Source: Enoplolaimus lenunculus
Lineage: Eukaryota > Nematoda > Enoplea > Enoplida > Thoracostomopsidae
Assembly: GCA_030248215.1 (NCBI GenBank)
Contig: JASANG010000992.1
Span: 1-64,000, forward strand
Direction of reading: 5' to 3'
Length of the DNA stretch: 64,000 nucleotides
Below are positions 49,244 to 62,700 of the stretch, piece by piece. Below the pieces are notes generated by a model. That model worked only from the letters and a program-made list of their open reading frames with translations, ran no database searches and had not been told where the DNA came from. Position 1 is the first letter of the stretch; each line of letters begins with the position of its first letter. The position numbers and the translations under genes are program-made.

Positions 49244-49639
49244 GGTTTACATTATTTGCTTGTTTTTGTGCTTGATTTGAACTCATGTTGTATATTTAAA
49301 TATTTCGATTTTATGCATTTTGTCAATTTGGAAGCTACTATAGTGACAATTTTTATTGCTTTGATTTGTATTTTTTGTTGCCAGCTGTTGTTGTGGAATA
49401 TTTGAGCTTGAATAAGTTCGGTTTGTTGGTTTGTAAACGTGATTATGGTGTGTTTTTATCAAATTTGCTTAAACGTTGGGAGTGTTATTTACGTTTATTG
49501 CTTTGTACATATTAGCTTTATCTTTACGTTGAACTTTAGGCTTTATGGGGAATATTTAGGCTACGTTACTCGACTCAAAGCTTTATTGGCCAAATGTGTA
49601 TATTTGATATTTGCACGGTTTAGTATCTCGAACTATTGT

Positions 49640-49700
49640 ATATCAGCGGATCGGTAATCCGTATGTCGTACTTTCGATTCCCGCCGAATCAGCAGCAAAA
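49640..49700 (+). mobile_element. tRNA-like SINE fragment
   Basis: Contains gcggatcggtaatccg, resembling an anticodon arm, and a B-box-like ctttcgattcccgcc. The A-box half is not convincing, so it is called as a SINE remnant rather than a tRNA gene. Confidence 0.35.
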
Positions 49701-49722
49701 TATTCGTAAACTGCTCTATATC

Positions 49723-50098
49723 AGGATGTAAACTGATTGTAAAAATAACGGAAACGGAAAACAGATATTTTAACGTATAAAAGTTGCAGAATATTTTTTA
49801 TTTTTCTGCCAACGCAACTGAGATATGCAAATATTCATCGGGTTTTGTAAAATTTAAAGAAAAAATAGCGGATGTACCTAAAACGACTTTAAAATTTTAG
49901 ATGAGTTTTGTAATTTTTTATTTCGTTTCGAACAATCGCAACATATCTGTAATGAAAAATTGTGAGAAGATATGTACGTGATATGCAATTAATTTTTGAA
50001 CATAAAAATAACAGAATTTTCGGTAGCTGAAACTGAAAGGGAAACGGAAATCGATTTTACCGGAAACGGAAACGCATATCCGGCTACGCCCTGCTCTA
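49723..50098. mobile_element. Short element with GGATATCCGGTTACACC-type ends
   Basis: Diverged single copy of the family at 8,084-8,510 and 18,361-18,785. It has shared blocks such as tctgccaacgcaact and gcaaatattcat, and the right end accggaaacggaaacgc. No ORF of note. Confidence 0.75.
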
Positions 50099-50565
50099 TA
50101 TAGTACTGCTGATTAACTTAGAATTTTACTATGATCATGAAACAGATCATTAAAGTACAGATAAAGCATTTGTAAGAAGTTGATTCATACAGTTTGTTGT
50201 ACCTTTACAGCTTTGTGCATTGCTATGCATGGATTTTGCAAATATTAAATAAAGCCAATGTTCAGATATTGAGCGTCTTAGAATGTTCTATAGCGGTACT
50301 TCCGTATTAAAGGTTAGTGCCTTTGGCGAAGCCTAGGCAGGCATAAGCCTTTTCATAAGCGTAAATATGGCTGAGAATGCAGTAAGCAGGGTACAACTTG
50401 CCCTGGCAAGAACCCAACTGAGAGATATACTGTAGATAAAGACCCTAATAAGAGGAGTGTTAATATAAGGGTGGTCCTCGTTTTGTGTCCCGATTAGGGA
50501 GGTTACCAATGTATAGCAGCGCGAATTTCGGTTAAAGCCTGAGTTGTATAGCCCTGAGAGTTCGA

Positions 50566-50655
50566 CTCAGGCGGAGTTACATTTAACTCGGTTTGTGTAG
50601 TCGGAAAAAGTCTATTTCGGAGAGTCAATTTGACTCACCATTATTTTGCAGTGTG
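50566..50655. mobile_element. Half copy of the GAGTCAATTTGACTC foldback element
   Basis: Contains gttcgactcaggcggag and gagagtcaatttgactcacc, matching one arm and the centre of the full copies at 51,022-51,229 and 62,330-62,544. It lies about 130 bp upstream of the DCST start codon. Confidence 0.75.
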
Positions 50656-50783
50656 CGTGAACTGTAAATAGATTTAGTGATAGGGTGCTGTAATAAAATT
50701 TAACTTCCAGTGATTGGTTCTTTTGAAAGAATCTTTCATTGTGTGATAACTTTGCTTTCAAATACAGCGCATATGATTGGACA

Positions 50784-53700
50784 ATGAACGTACAATTGTT
50801 TTGGAGTTATTTGTTGGATTTTCTCTATTACAGCCCTCCTGAAAAGTACCGCTTGTATCGAACTGCCCTTTCGGTACCTTTTGGTATCATTTTCGGGCTG
50901 ATATTTTGGTTGTTGTTATTTAACCAAAACCCAATATTGAATGAATCATCACAAATTATCTTCGACTATTTGTTCGTATCAGTGATTGTCCTGTGGTAAG
51001 CAAATGGTTTTTAGGAATACGCTGCAAAAAATGGTGATTCAATTTGACTCTCCGAAATAGGCTCTACGGTACATCACAAACTAAGTCAAATTGGGACTCC
51101 GTCAGAGTCAAACATGAGACATTAATGAGTCGATTCTGGTTCTGGCGGAGTCGAACTTGACTCAGTTTGTGTAGTCCCGGAGAGCTTATTTCGGAGAGAG
51201 TCAATTTGACTCACCATTTTTTACAGTATAGGGTTATATACCAAAGGCAAATGCCATGCCAAAGTTTTATCTAAGCCTAAAATCATAGGATAAACCAAAA
51301 TATGAACCACACATGTGTTGGGGAAAGTGTACGCACACAAGATCCTATCGTAGGGTACAACTGGAATTCCGGTTTCGGTAGGTAAAGTATATCCAATACT
51401 TTTCAGTATCTGGTCCGAGTCGTTATTTTAAATCCGGTATTTTTTCATCGGAATTTTTCGGTCCGGTTAATATTAATGTTGGCCGCATCCTACCTAGAGC
51501 CTGTCATAGTATTGCAGGGTGTAACCGGATATCCATTTCCGAGTCCGTTTCCGCTACAGAAATACCAAAAATTCTGTTATATGTTGTGCTCAAAATTAGT
51601 TCGCGTATTAATTTCTCTCAATTATTTATTATGGGTCATCCACGTTATACTGTCTACGCTACTGTAAAAAATTGTCCCCACTTACGAGCCCCTCACTTTG
51701 TAGTTGTAGTGTTACTAAATGACATGTCCAAATGTCACCCATATCCTGTATAGACCTTCCGGACAACTCGCATACCCTCTAAACAGCCTATACTTTGTCA
51801 CATTCCGTCCATACCCATCTACACTGTCATGCGTCAGATGAAGGACAACTGATTTGTCCCGAGTCTCTCAGACCAGACTCTGTTTAGTCACCTAAAAGTT
51901 GTTTCGGGCTCTGTTTTACAGAGTCTGTCTGAAGGGACTATTGTAGAGCTTAATATTAGTATCCCAACCACGGGCGAAGAAGGGCAACTACCGTTGGGCT
52001 TGGTGTGCGACGTTAAGGGTCCCACTCGCCCGTCCTCCCCTGGGACAACAGTGTAGGGATCCGGAGCTATATATTTACACCCCAGCCGCCGCCCCCCCTC
52101 ACCGGTCACGACAAAGTTTGTTTTCGACAGGGACACCGGGGTTTAACTTTCTGGTATACCAGAGTTATTATATTCTAACCTGCTCTGCTTGAATGGGGCG
52201 GGACGTTCTCTTACAAGTTATCTTTTACCGGCAAAAACCTTCCTGCCCCCTCTTTTAAAAATTTCTGGTTGCAGTTAATTTTTAAGAAAGTAAATTTTTA
52301 GAACACTGCAACGTTTTTAAAACAAGCCCTAGTTACGGGCTGTGGACTGTCAACAAGCTCTTTTTCGGACGTCCCGATGTCAGACACTGTGTCCAGACAG
52401 TGTCTAATTTGTCCTTAGTCCCTTCGAAGGGACTACTGCCAAAACAATCTAGCTAGGTACACCTTGTGTAAAGTCTTAACATCGTAAGAACAATGTCGTT
52501 TTGTCCAGCCCTTGAAACCAGGGGTGTGGACAATTTTTTACAGTAGCGTAGACAGTATTACGTGGATGACCCATTACACTTATGCTGTAATTGTTCGATA
52601 TGAAATCATAACGAAATTCATGTAAAATTTTGAAAATAAATATATTTACTAATTCTCTCTCTGAGTTGATTAATCAACTCTATGGAATTCTCAGTGTATT
52701 AACTCGACAGAAACAGCCCGAAATAGTTATTCTCTCTATGAGTTCATTAATCAACTATTACTTAAGACAGCGGGACAGTTGGAACATTGGAATAGTTGGG
52801 ACAGCGGGACCCTTTTGTCAGTTGGGGCAGTGGGACCGTTGGGATAATTGGCACAGCGGGTCGGCTGAGACAGCGGGACAGTTGGGATAGCGGGACAGTT
52901 GGGCCAGTGTATAGCACAGGCCCAGAACAAGGAAACGCTTCTCCACATAGAAAAAGTTTCTTTAATTGGGTTCTCAGGAGGGCTGTAGCCTTTTGACCTC
53001 CCGTATGGTTATGGGACCGCAAGCATGATGTGGGGCTATCGCCCTCAAAACTCCCCAACAGCCAACACTAAACAATTCATTATAAGAACATTTTTATCCT
53101 GCTCGGCGTCAGCCTCTCCTAAAACTGTGGTCACGGGGTGCTGCAACCCACGAGGAACATAAAAACGGTCACACGACATTCTCTGTATATATGGGTGTTA
53201 GGGGCCTGGAGCCTTCTCCCTCCAAGATAAGAAAAACTGCCCTTAGTATATCTGTTCTATATTTGGAGGTGCATACGTAAACAGTAGTGCACATGTTTGC
53301 ACTCCCGGTATATTGCTGTCCCGGGACAATGGGACCTTAACAAATTATAAAGCAAAGATGTCAAAACGTAGCGTTTGATCTAAGCTACGAAATTTAAAAA
53401 AAATTTCACTAAAAGCGCAGAAACTGCTGATTGGTGTCAGCTAGATTTGAGATAGATGCACTTTGTACACTGCTTCCGAAATCCGAAATTTAAACAATAA
53501 ATGGCTAACCGAGGTTTTGGGTGCAGAAAGATGACTGGCTTGCGGAGACAGGTTCGATTTAATACAAAATCGAAGTTTTGCATGAGCTTTCAGCTTCAAC
53601 TTGTCGTTGTTTTTAAACAAAACAGTGTTTGCAAAAATAGGTGTACTTTTGAGTTCATAGCCCTCAACTTGACTGCGAAAATCTCGCAGAAAATGATTAG

Positions 53701-56700
53701 TATATTAAACTTACTAAGCCAACTGTTAGAATATAATTGTTTCTGTCGGATATTTACGTAGCTAGGAAAAATTTATGGAGGTTTTTTAAACTTCAAGAAT
53801 TCAAAGGTAAAAATTTGGTGCACTTTCGGCGGGGAGGCAAGGAAAATTACTTTTGCGAAAATTTTTATATATTTGCGCTATAGTTTGTAATTTTTTTATT
53901 CGAGGCTTTTTGTGCTGCTCGTTCCAATTAATTGTTTGGGGGGATGACCCTTATATATTATGTATAAACACTTTTGGAAAAACTTGTCAGATAGGGTCAC
54001 GGCGGCTTATCATTCGTAGATTCAGGTAAGTCGATGCAGACTAAATAATCATTGATCAGGATATATCGAACTTCTGATCCTTGAAGTTTGCGTCAACTCA
54101 GGAAAACGAAAAAAAGTTGTTAGATTGGGATTTAGTTGTCCTTGGGCAGCGATATACAGAACTGTACGACTATTGTTGTAAATATAATGGCAATATGACG
54201 GCGTGTGGTTTATGTCACAAATATGCGTTCGGGAAGACCCTTTGTCCGAAGTACTTCGAATATACATGTTTTTCCGCTCTCCAAAACATATGGCCACGCC
54301 GGGAATTGAACCTCGGACCTATCGCTTGCGAGTCAAGCGCGGTACCCATTACACAAAGCGGCCCCTTTCTCTGAAGTACTGTGAATACACATAGTTTTCA
54401 CCCAAAATTCTCCGAAACGTATGACCACGCCGGGAATCGGACCTCGGACCTCTCGCTCGCGAGTCAAGCGCGCCAGGCATTACACCAGGGTCTTACATTA
54501 CACACTATGCACATACGCCTGCTACACCACGTATACCAACAGTAATTAAACAAAATTTTCCAGGTGACCAATTTGTTAAATTTTATAAACATGGTCATAA
54601 TGATACGTAATCTGTCTACACGTACGGCCAAAAATCACCACGGCAGCGGTCTTGATCTATACGTGCCGATGTGAAACTTTGAAAAAGTGATTAAAGATTT
54701 TCCTCCAGTTTTGTGATTGTAAATTTTAAAAAAAAAAAACCCCAACCCCACCCCCATAAGGTTCTCCGTTTTGTGATTGTAAATTTTGTAGAGCTAAGTC
54801 ATTTGAACTCATGGTAGGTTTTGTTATGTGATGGCGTTTATTAAATGTATTCTACAGCCATTAAACTCGTGCAATAGCTCGATCATGTGCAATTTTAAGA
54901 TTTGAAAACGCTAGCAAACAAGATTTTTAATAATCATCTGTCACGTTTTCGATCTGTCGCGAAGATCTTGGCGTCGTCATGAGCAGCACAAACTATAAAT
55001 TAGATTTTGAGAACTGTAGGTCACAGATGTGCGAACTCGTAAATCAGATATTATTTTGGGCTAAGTATATGAAACAACACATCCGATAAGCGAATCAAAA
55101 GCAGGATTTGATGAAACTTTGTATTGCTCTGTCGATTTCCAGGCTTCATAGTGTATCCGGGTCCGGTAAAAAATCACTATCCGGTTCTGGTATCCGGCCA
55201 ATTAGTATCTGATCGTACCCTGGCTTAAAAAATTTATATATCTAACAGTGTTTACAGATTTCTCGGAGCTTTAGGGTACCGGGGTCAGATAGTCTTGTGG
55301 ACAACGCAAGCAAAAGCAGAATTTCATTTTATTCTGTTTTTTAAGCTACTGCTTTCCCTTAAGTCCTTTGAGTATTAAGGTTGGAATGAATATGTTTTTG
55401 TTTCGTATGAACCGAACTTAGACCACGGCAACTGTGCATCATTTTGAATTACTGGCACCTGTTTTGCCCATGACAGCTCCATTAGGGCTTATTTAAATAT
55501 ACAAACATAATGTTTGGTGATAAAGCGGCTGAGCTTATACGTGACGCGTCTCGTAATGTGGATATTTTACCGCCATTCAACGAAGATTGTTTGAAGTGAG
55601 TTTGTTGTTTATAGTTAAGTATTGAACGAACGCCGATTTTAAAGGTCAGAATTCGAATTCCATGAACATATACGTAGGGTTCTGTGCATGCAGATTTACC
55701 TCCTTCGCGCTAGCTTGAATTGAAATTAATTTTCACTCAGTATCTCGAGCTTTTAATCACGAAATGATTGTAATAAAAGAAAGAACTTGAAATATATTGG
55801 CATATATTTTTAGAGAAATTTTGGAAGAGTGCAATAACATGGCAAGTATAAATAAAGAATATGTTGAACGAGCACGAGAAGGTACGTATGATGTAAATAT
55901 GGTTGGTAATGTGTGAATTTTGAGGATTGCGAAATAATCGATTGCTGAAAAAATTTTCAATATGTAGCGGCAGAAAAATCAGACAAGCGGTTCGATATGC
56001 GTCACCTAAAATTGTCAGGCATCGGCATTTTACACTGCCTCTTGTAATTTTCGGCTACATTAAAAACATGTTAACTGTTAATTGCATAAATGTACGCGGG
56101 CATATACGGGTGAGTTAAATATCCGGGTCCCGGCCGCGGCATATTTCTAGTACGCATCCGTAAAATATGTTTAGTGTTGTACAAAATTTAATAATAAAGC
56201 ACTGAACGTGTAAAGATGTATATACATAGGCGAACTCAAAGAATAGTGGTAGACACTTCTGCAGAAGGTCTGCCTTAGGATTTTAATGTACTTCTGCAGA
56301 TGGTCTGCCTCAGTATTTTAACGTTTTCAGAGCAAAATAGTTTCTAAATTTGCTGGTGTATTTGGTCGAAGAATTTAGAGGAGATTTTTTTAAATAAATT
56401 ACGCTCATGAAATGTTTGAAGCTGGAGGCAATTCTTTGGACAGAATTGCTGAAGATCGTCCCCACATGGAATGGAGACAATTTGTCGTCGAGCGAAATAA
56501 GCGTTGTGTCACAGCGTACTTGATGCATAGATTGAAACGATTGAAAGATTTGAGATGGGAAGTAGGTACGTTTCATAGAATATGAGATAAGTTGAAACCA
56601 GGTTTAGTATTTTCAACTGGGGTTGCTTCCACTTATCAAAAGCCACTCCCGCTTATGATTTCTCCCGGTTCAGCCCCCTTACTCAAGATTTCTTCCCCGG

Positions 56701-59700
56701 TTAATTTTACGTTCTTTACTTTTTTGTCAAAAACATCTTCAGTATGAATTAAGCATAACCTCTCCTCTCGATCATTATATATTTGATCGTGTTTATTATT
56801 TGTGTGTATGTATAGCATTTATTGCCAGTTGCTGATAGGATTTGTGATTACAAAACCCGTGTGCTTCAAGTTTGAAAATATAGCAAATTGCAAACGTTTG
56901 ATTTGTTTTACTGATGCACAGGTTTTGAGATCAGCTGCCACAGTTTGCTTGTTCGGACACCGGTTAATAACTGGCTGTAATTGCCACTCGTCTTTGCCCA
57001 TACGGCTTTAGTATATATGGCTGCCTTAGATCGAAAGCTATTAATATATAGTTTTGAGCACATCAGCCGTGTTCTACTTACACATTATGCGTGCATACTA
57101 TTATTTTTAAAACAAAGTCTAAAGCTGAGTATTCACTTTATATTAACGTTCGTCTTAGGTTAAGGCCACGGAAAATTTTCGCCTCTGCAAAAACTTCGTC
57201 ACTTAAGCAGCATATTCGTTTATTTTTCGATACATTTATAATTGTATTTTATATGAAATTTGCGTGAAACGGTAATTTGTACAAGCATTGTAATTTCCAG
57301 GCAGTATTTTACCTTCGGACATTCGACATAATATGACCGATAAAGAACTGGATTGGTTCAAAAGATACAACGAAATGCTTGCACGGTATATGGGGTCTAT
57401 TGGTGATCAGATTGGGATGGATCTGTTGGCAGGTATAAATGCGTCACTTTCTGATTATTTGTATGCATGTTTGGCTACAATGTGGGACCTGTGGGCTTTT
57501 GATGTATTGTGTTCTAACTGAATACTGTTGGATTTATTTCGGACCATTTAGGGTGCTAGTTGACTTCATATTTTCAGTCTTGATAGTGCTTTAGAAAATT
57601 TAATGTAATGCAAACATTATGTTTCCCAAAATGACACAAATGTAAGTTTCGTAATGGTGGAAATTGCGGCAAATGGTGTGGAATTCGGCTTTGCAGTGCT
57701 TGGTCGACAAGCCGTCGAAAATTTATGCCAGCTGATTTTCAAACTTTCTATATTTATGTTTTTGACTGTTTTCTTTTTTCTTTTAAACCATTAAAATCGC
57801 TAAAAATTAATTTGTTCTACTGGAACTTCCTTTTCTGTAATATATGATTTACTTCATGCCAAATCGTTTATATTTGTAGTTATCAAGGGTGACGCTAAGG
57901 GGGATTCCAGGGGTTTCATATCCTCCCTCTGTAAGAAACTAAAAAAATTTAAAGCAAAGTCAAATACTGCACAGAGAAGAAAATTTTCACCTTTATGTCA
58001 CAATTTCTTCTCGTAAACAAAATCTTCCACTGTTCCGGCTAGTTACAGTTGGCTTTAAATGCGTTGCTTTTTAATTTTAAATTCTTTTGATAGGCGTATT
58101 TTTTCAAAAGAGTAAATAAATGATTTCCAGATCGTCAGCCGCCCAAGTCACTATACATCGAAGTGCGGTGCATGGTGGATTATGGAGAATTTGAAACTGA
58201 TTCTGGTGCTGTGATTATGCTCAACCGAAACAGCCAACATCTTTTAGCACGCTCAGAATGTGAGCATTTAATTCGACAGGGTGTACTTACGCATGTTTTG
58301 CCGTAGAGAAAATTGCATCGGTTTGAAGTTTGCGTCTGATTTCTTGGTTAATGACGAGTATTTCAAGTGGTGTTTTGAGCAACATTGTTTTTGACACTTA
58401 TGTGATTGTGGTGGTCACCAAAATCCGAGCACCATTTCACTCCGACCCCTCACGTCAGTAGTTTATTCAAACCTATTTTTGCACTGGAGGTGTTGAGGTA
58501 GGAGTGTATTTTTACTGTCCTACACAAAATTTGACATTTAATATTTGGTAAATTTTTGAGATGTGCAAGTCTTAATTTTTATTTGGTGCTATTTATGCAG
58601 AAAACATTGTATAGGAAAGTAAACGATATGAGAAGTTTGCTGATCGCTGTGACGTCCAGGCAGTTTTACATTAACTCTTCTAATCGTTTAAATTTATTTG
58701 AAATCTGGTAGCTGTAGTTGGATCTAAAAACAGGTCAGGGTTGCGCTATCTTTGCCAGTTGCCAGTGACGAGTCGCTCGCATAAAGTCTACTTTTATTTG
58801 TGGAGCGCCGTGGCGTAGCAAACAGCGCAACCAATATGGTGAAAAACACTGCCATGTGATTATGACTAAGGATGGCATATACTTAAAAAATTTTAACGCA
58901 TAAGATGCCACACGGCTCCAAATGACAAGTATAATGCCTTCATTACACTGTAGATAAAAAACATCTTAATTTCCACAGGAAACAGAACGAATGCCGTCTA
59001 CAACTTAATTTGATTATGTGTATGATGTATATAATATCGTTGTATGGTGTGAAACTTACGTATATGTTATCGGTGTGAATTAGAAAAAAATAAGCTTAAA
59101 AAATAAGCTTGTATGATGAGACGTACGGCGACGATAAATAGAAGCTCGGATTTGTGCCATGTGCTGTGAGTTTTATGTTTTTTGACAGCAAAGTGTAGTA
59201 TCCAAGTTTAAATAAAATGACTGGAGTGAGTTTATAAAAGAGCCGATACTATTGTTGGAATGTTCACATTGCTTTAGTTTAAAATAATTTTAGTCTGTTA
59301 TGTATTTTACACATTTCGTCAGCAACGATCACCCATATGTTTGATATGCGAAAACGCATCTCTGAAGCGAGTTTAAACGGAAACGGATGTTTAAATATAA
59401 AAGTTTCGGCCAATGTAAAGAACAGGGGTGGAACAGTATTATAAGCATATTTCTAAGCGTAAGAATGAGCATATTCGTAAGCCTAAAGCCTATGCCAAGC
59501 AAAAAAATTAGTCTAAAGCTTACTTTTTTGTAACCGCACAGAAAAATATTCCGCCCCTGATCTTTACATGGGCCATCTGCCAGCACAATTGAGGCAAGTA
59601 ACGCGGAATTTCTGGTATTTTTATAACGGAAACGGCCAATGTTACTTTTACCGCCGTTACGGTATATTAAGCGTATTCCTAAGCCTAGCCTAATCGTTGC

Positions 59701-62700
59701 AAAAGCGTATACTTACGCCTAAGAAAAAAATGTCTAAAATACATATAGGCGAACCCTTCTACAGACTCACCAGAAACCGGGACGGCCCTAAATGTAACAT
59801 GGGCCACGGAAACAGACATTAATTATTAACGAAAACGGATATCCGGTTAATACACTCTGGTATTTGCAGTTCTTTTCTTTTAAAAGCCCTATTCACAAGC
59901 TTTTTCATGCGGAGAAAACTTGTGCACACAAATCTCTCGTGCAAATTTTTAGCTGCGAGAACTTTTCAAGCGTTGAGCTTTAAACACGAACGTGTGGTTG
60001 CAAGCTGGAGTTAAAACAAGTTTTCTCCGGAGAAACTAGTGAAATTTCGCAGGAAATTAGCGTAAAACGAAACAGCTTAACAACATGTTGCAGATATTGG
60101 CTAAATTTAACTAATTAACCACCATTTCACTACCTAATTTCGCCTCGAAAATTAGCGCAAAAGAAAACAACTTATGTTGCAAATATAGGCTAAATTTAAC
60201 TAATTAACCATCATTTCACTACCTAATTTCGCCTCACCTCCGGCAAGTTTCGTTGACCTCCGGTTCCAGTATTTTTCACCTCCGGTTGCACGTGGCGAAG
60301 CGGAACCGATTCAGAATATATGAACATTTCACCTAAATTTTTCTATTTTAACAGGTACTCTGTATCAACACACGCACGTTGCGCATTATGGCTGTTACTG
60401 CCAGCGCTTGTAAGCCGTGAAGGAGGTGCTATTTTTAACGCAATGCTTGTTGACCAGTTATTACGTGGTCCGGTCAAGAACACAGCGTTGAACGCACACA
60501 ATTTTGCTTCGTCAACCGTGTGCAATTTTCGTCTTGCAAGTGAAATTTCTCATTCGCGATTTCAACTCGCTTCAAAACCGGTTATGGTAAGTTAACCCTT
60601 TATCACATGAATATTTTTTATTTCATCTGAGACCTACCTTTATGCTAGGATTCGAACTCCAATGACTGGAGTGGGAGGCGTGTACCATCACCACTCTCAG
60701 CTATAGGACCTTGACGCTAAAGCCTGATGGGGTTCTCACGTCTTGTGGTGATTTAGTTACTATGTATACGTGTTCCAATTGTGAAACATTGCACGATATA
60801 TATTATTTATCGTATATACACTGCGCTGAGTCGCCCATAGTCAACTCTGTGTGAGAAGGGGTTAAAGTGATAATTTTGTTTCAAATAATTGGTGCATATT
60901 TGTACTTCAGTATGGGCGAAATGGTTCGAAAGTTAGGGTTGTGTTGTACTGGCCGCATGCTGCTGGACCGCACAAAAAATTTTGCCGCACGCCGCCGCAG
61001 GCAGGCGTCAAATTTTTTATCTTAAAATTTAAAGTAGTTTTTTTTAATTTAATATTTTTTAAATTAACAAATCTTGATTTTTTCAGGCCAATATTAACAG
61101 CTGGATTGAGTTGACAGGCCGCGCAAATCGTTTACGATCAATGAACGCCGACATTGGTGAAACGTTTTTCGAAAATTTACAATCGTTTGAAACCATCGAC
61201 AACTTGTCTGGCCTTCCGTTTCTTTCGAACCATACAACGCAATCAGACGCTCAGCCATCCGAGACGGACACAATTGAAACCGAACAACAACTGGCGAAAT
61301 CTGAAACGGAAACTACAAACGACAATGATGAAAATGGCGAAATGAGCGAAAAAAAGCGATTGGATCAGGCTGTGGTGACTTTTTTGGCATTTTTACACTT
61401 TCCACCATATTTACGCCTAAAAAATATAGGTTTAGGCTTACGCTTATGCTTAAGAAAACATGCAAAATAACACAACAGATGATTTGCATTCCGTCTCAGA
61501 ACAATAATAGAATACTAAAAAGATGAGTTTGCTTTTTATTGCCAGAAACAATTTCAAGCATCAATTCGTGTTAAAAACGCGATCGCTTGCCAACAAATTG
61601 CAACCAAAATTGAAACCAAATGCTACAGCCTCTTGCAAGAGAAAGGAAAACAATTTTGTGATGAAGCGCTGAGGTAAAATAATTATTAATATAAAGTGAT
61701 TTTTCATTAATTAATTATTATTCGTTTGAAAAACAATTAATTAGCAGCCGACCGCGGAAAGCTTGCACGTCAGACGTTTTGGGCGTTTCGTATTATTCAG
61801 TATTTTACCCCATGGTTCACCAAAACGGTTTCAAGCGGCGTTTAAACCAGAGTTTGATTTCAGACTGATATTTGGTATTACGTTTAACCCAATCACATAT
61901 TGTGAATTTTATTTCAATTCGGGCGTTGAAAATATTTGTCGAAATTTCGAAATCGATACTGATAAAATTGCTGAATGCAAAACGACTCGTCGACCAGATC
62001 GTGGAGTCGCTTCTGCCGAACTGAATGAGCCTATCAAAGAACTGGTAACTTTTTCAAAGCTATGCTTCATTTTTTGTCCCATGTAAAGATTACGGGCGGA
62101 ACGTTTTTGTGTGGGATTGCAATAGAGTAAGCTTAAGCATTTAGACTAATTGTTTTACAGTTTACAGACTATGCTTAATAGCCTGAGCGTCAAAGCCATC
62201 GCGTTTTAAAATGACGTCAACATTAAGGGGTTGCGGTGCGGCATCGCGTGTAGCGTTAAAAATAATTTTCATGAAACACTTTGTATCGGACGCTTCTGCT
62301 TGCCGCATTTAAAGGTACATAGTGCAACCTACACTGTAAAAAAATGGTGAGTCAAATTGACTGTCTCCGTAAATAGGTTCTACCGGACTACACAAACGGA
62401 ACCAAATTCGACTCCGCCAAATTTAAACGTTCAACTCAGTGAGTCGAATTTGACTCTGGCGGAGTCGAATTTGACTCATTCTGTGTAGTACCGTACAGCC
62501 TATTTCGGAGATAGTCAATTTGACTCATCATTTTTGCTGTGTAGGGAGGAAATTTAAGGGCAGAGAGATTAGTCCAAAGTCTAAATTCTACTTTGTATAG
62601 CTGATCCGGGGACAAACAAAACGCCCCTTAAAAGTAATGCTGTCTTGTAGACAGGATAGTGCGTCCAACTCACACCGCAAGACGTGTGCTCATCTATATT

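Noticed and set aside
53501-53761. 86-codon open frame in DCST intron 1
   Set aside because: No recognisable domain, no splice partners and no codon pattern that stands out.
54285-54490. Possible working tRNA genes
   Set aside because: T-stem and anticodon-loop defects in both units and their tandem occurrence fit tRNA-derived SINE heads.
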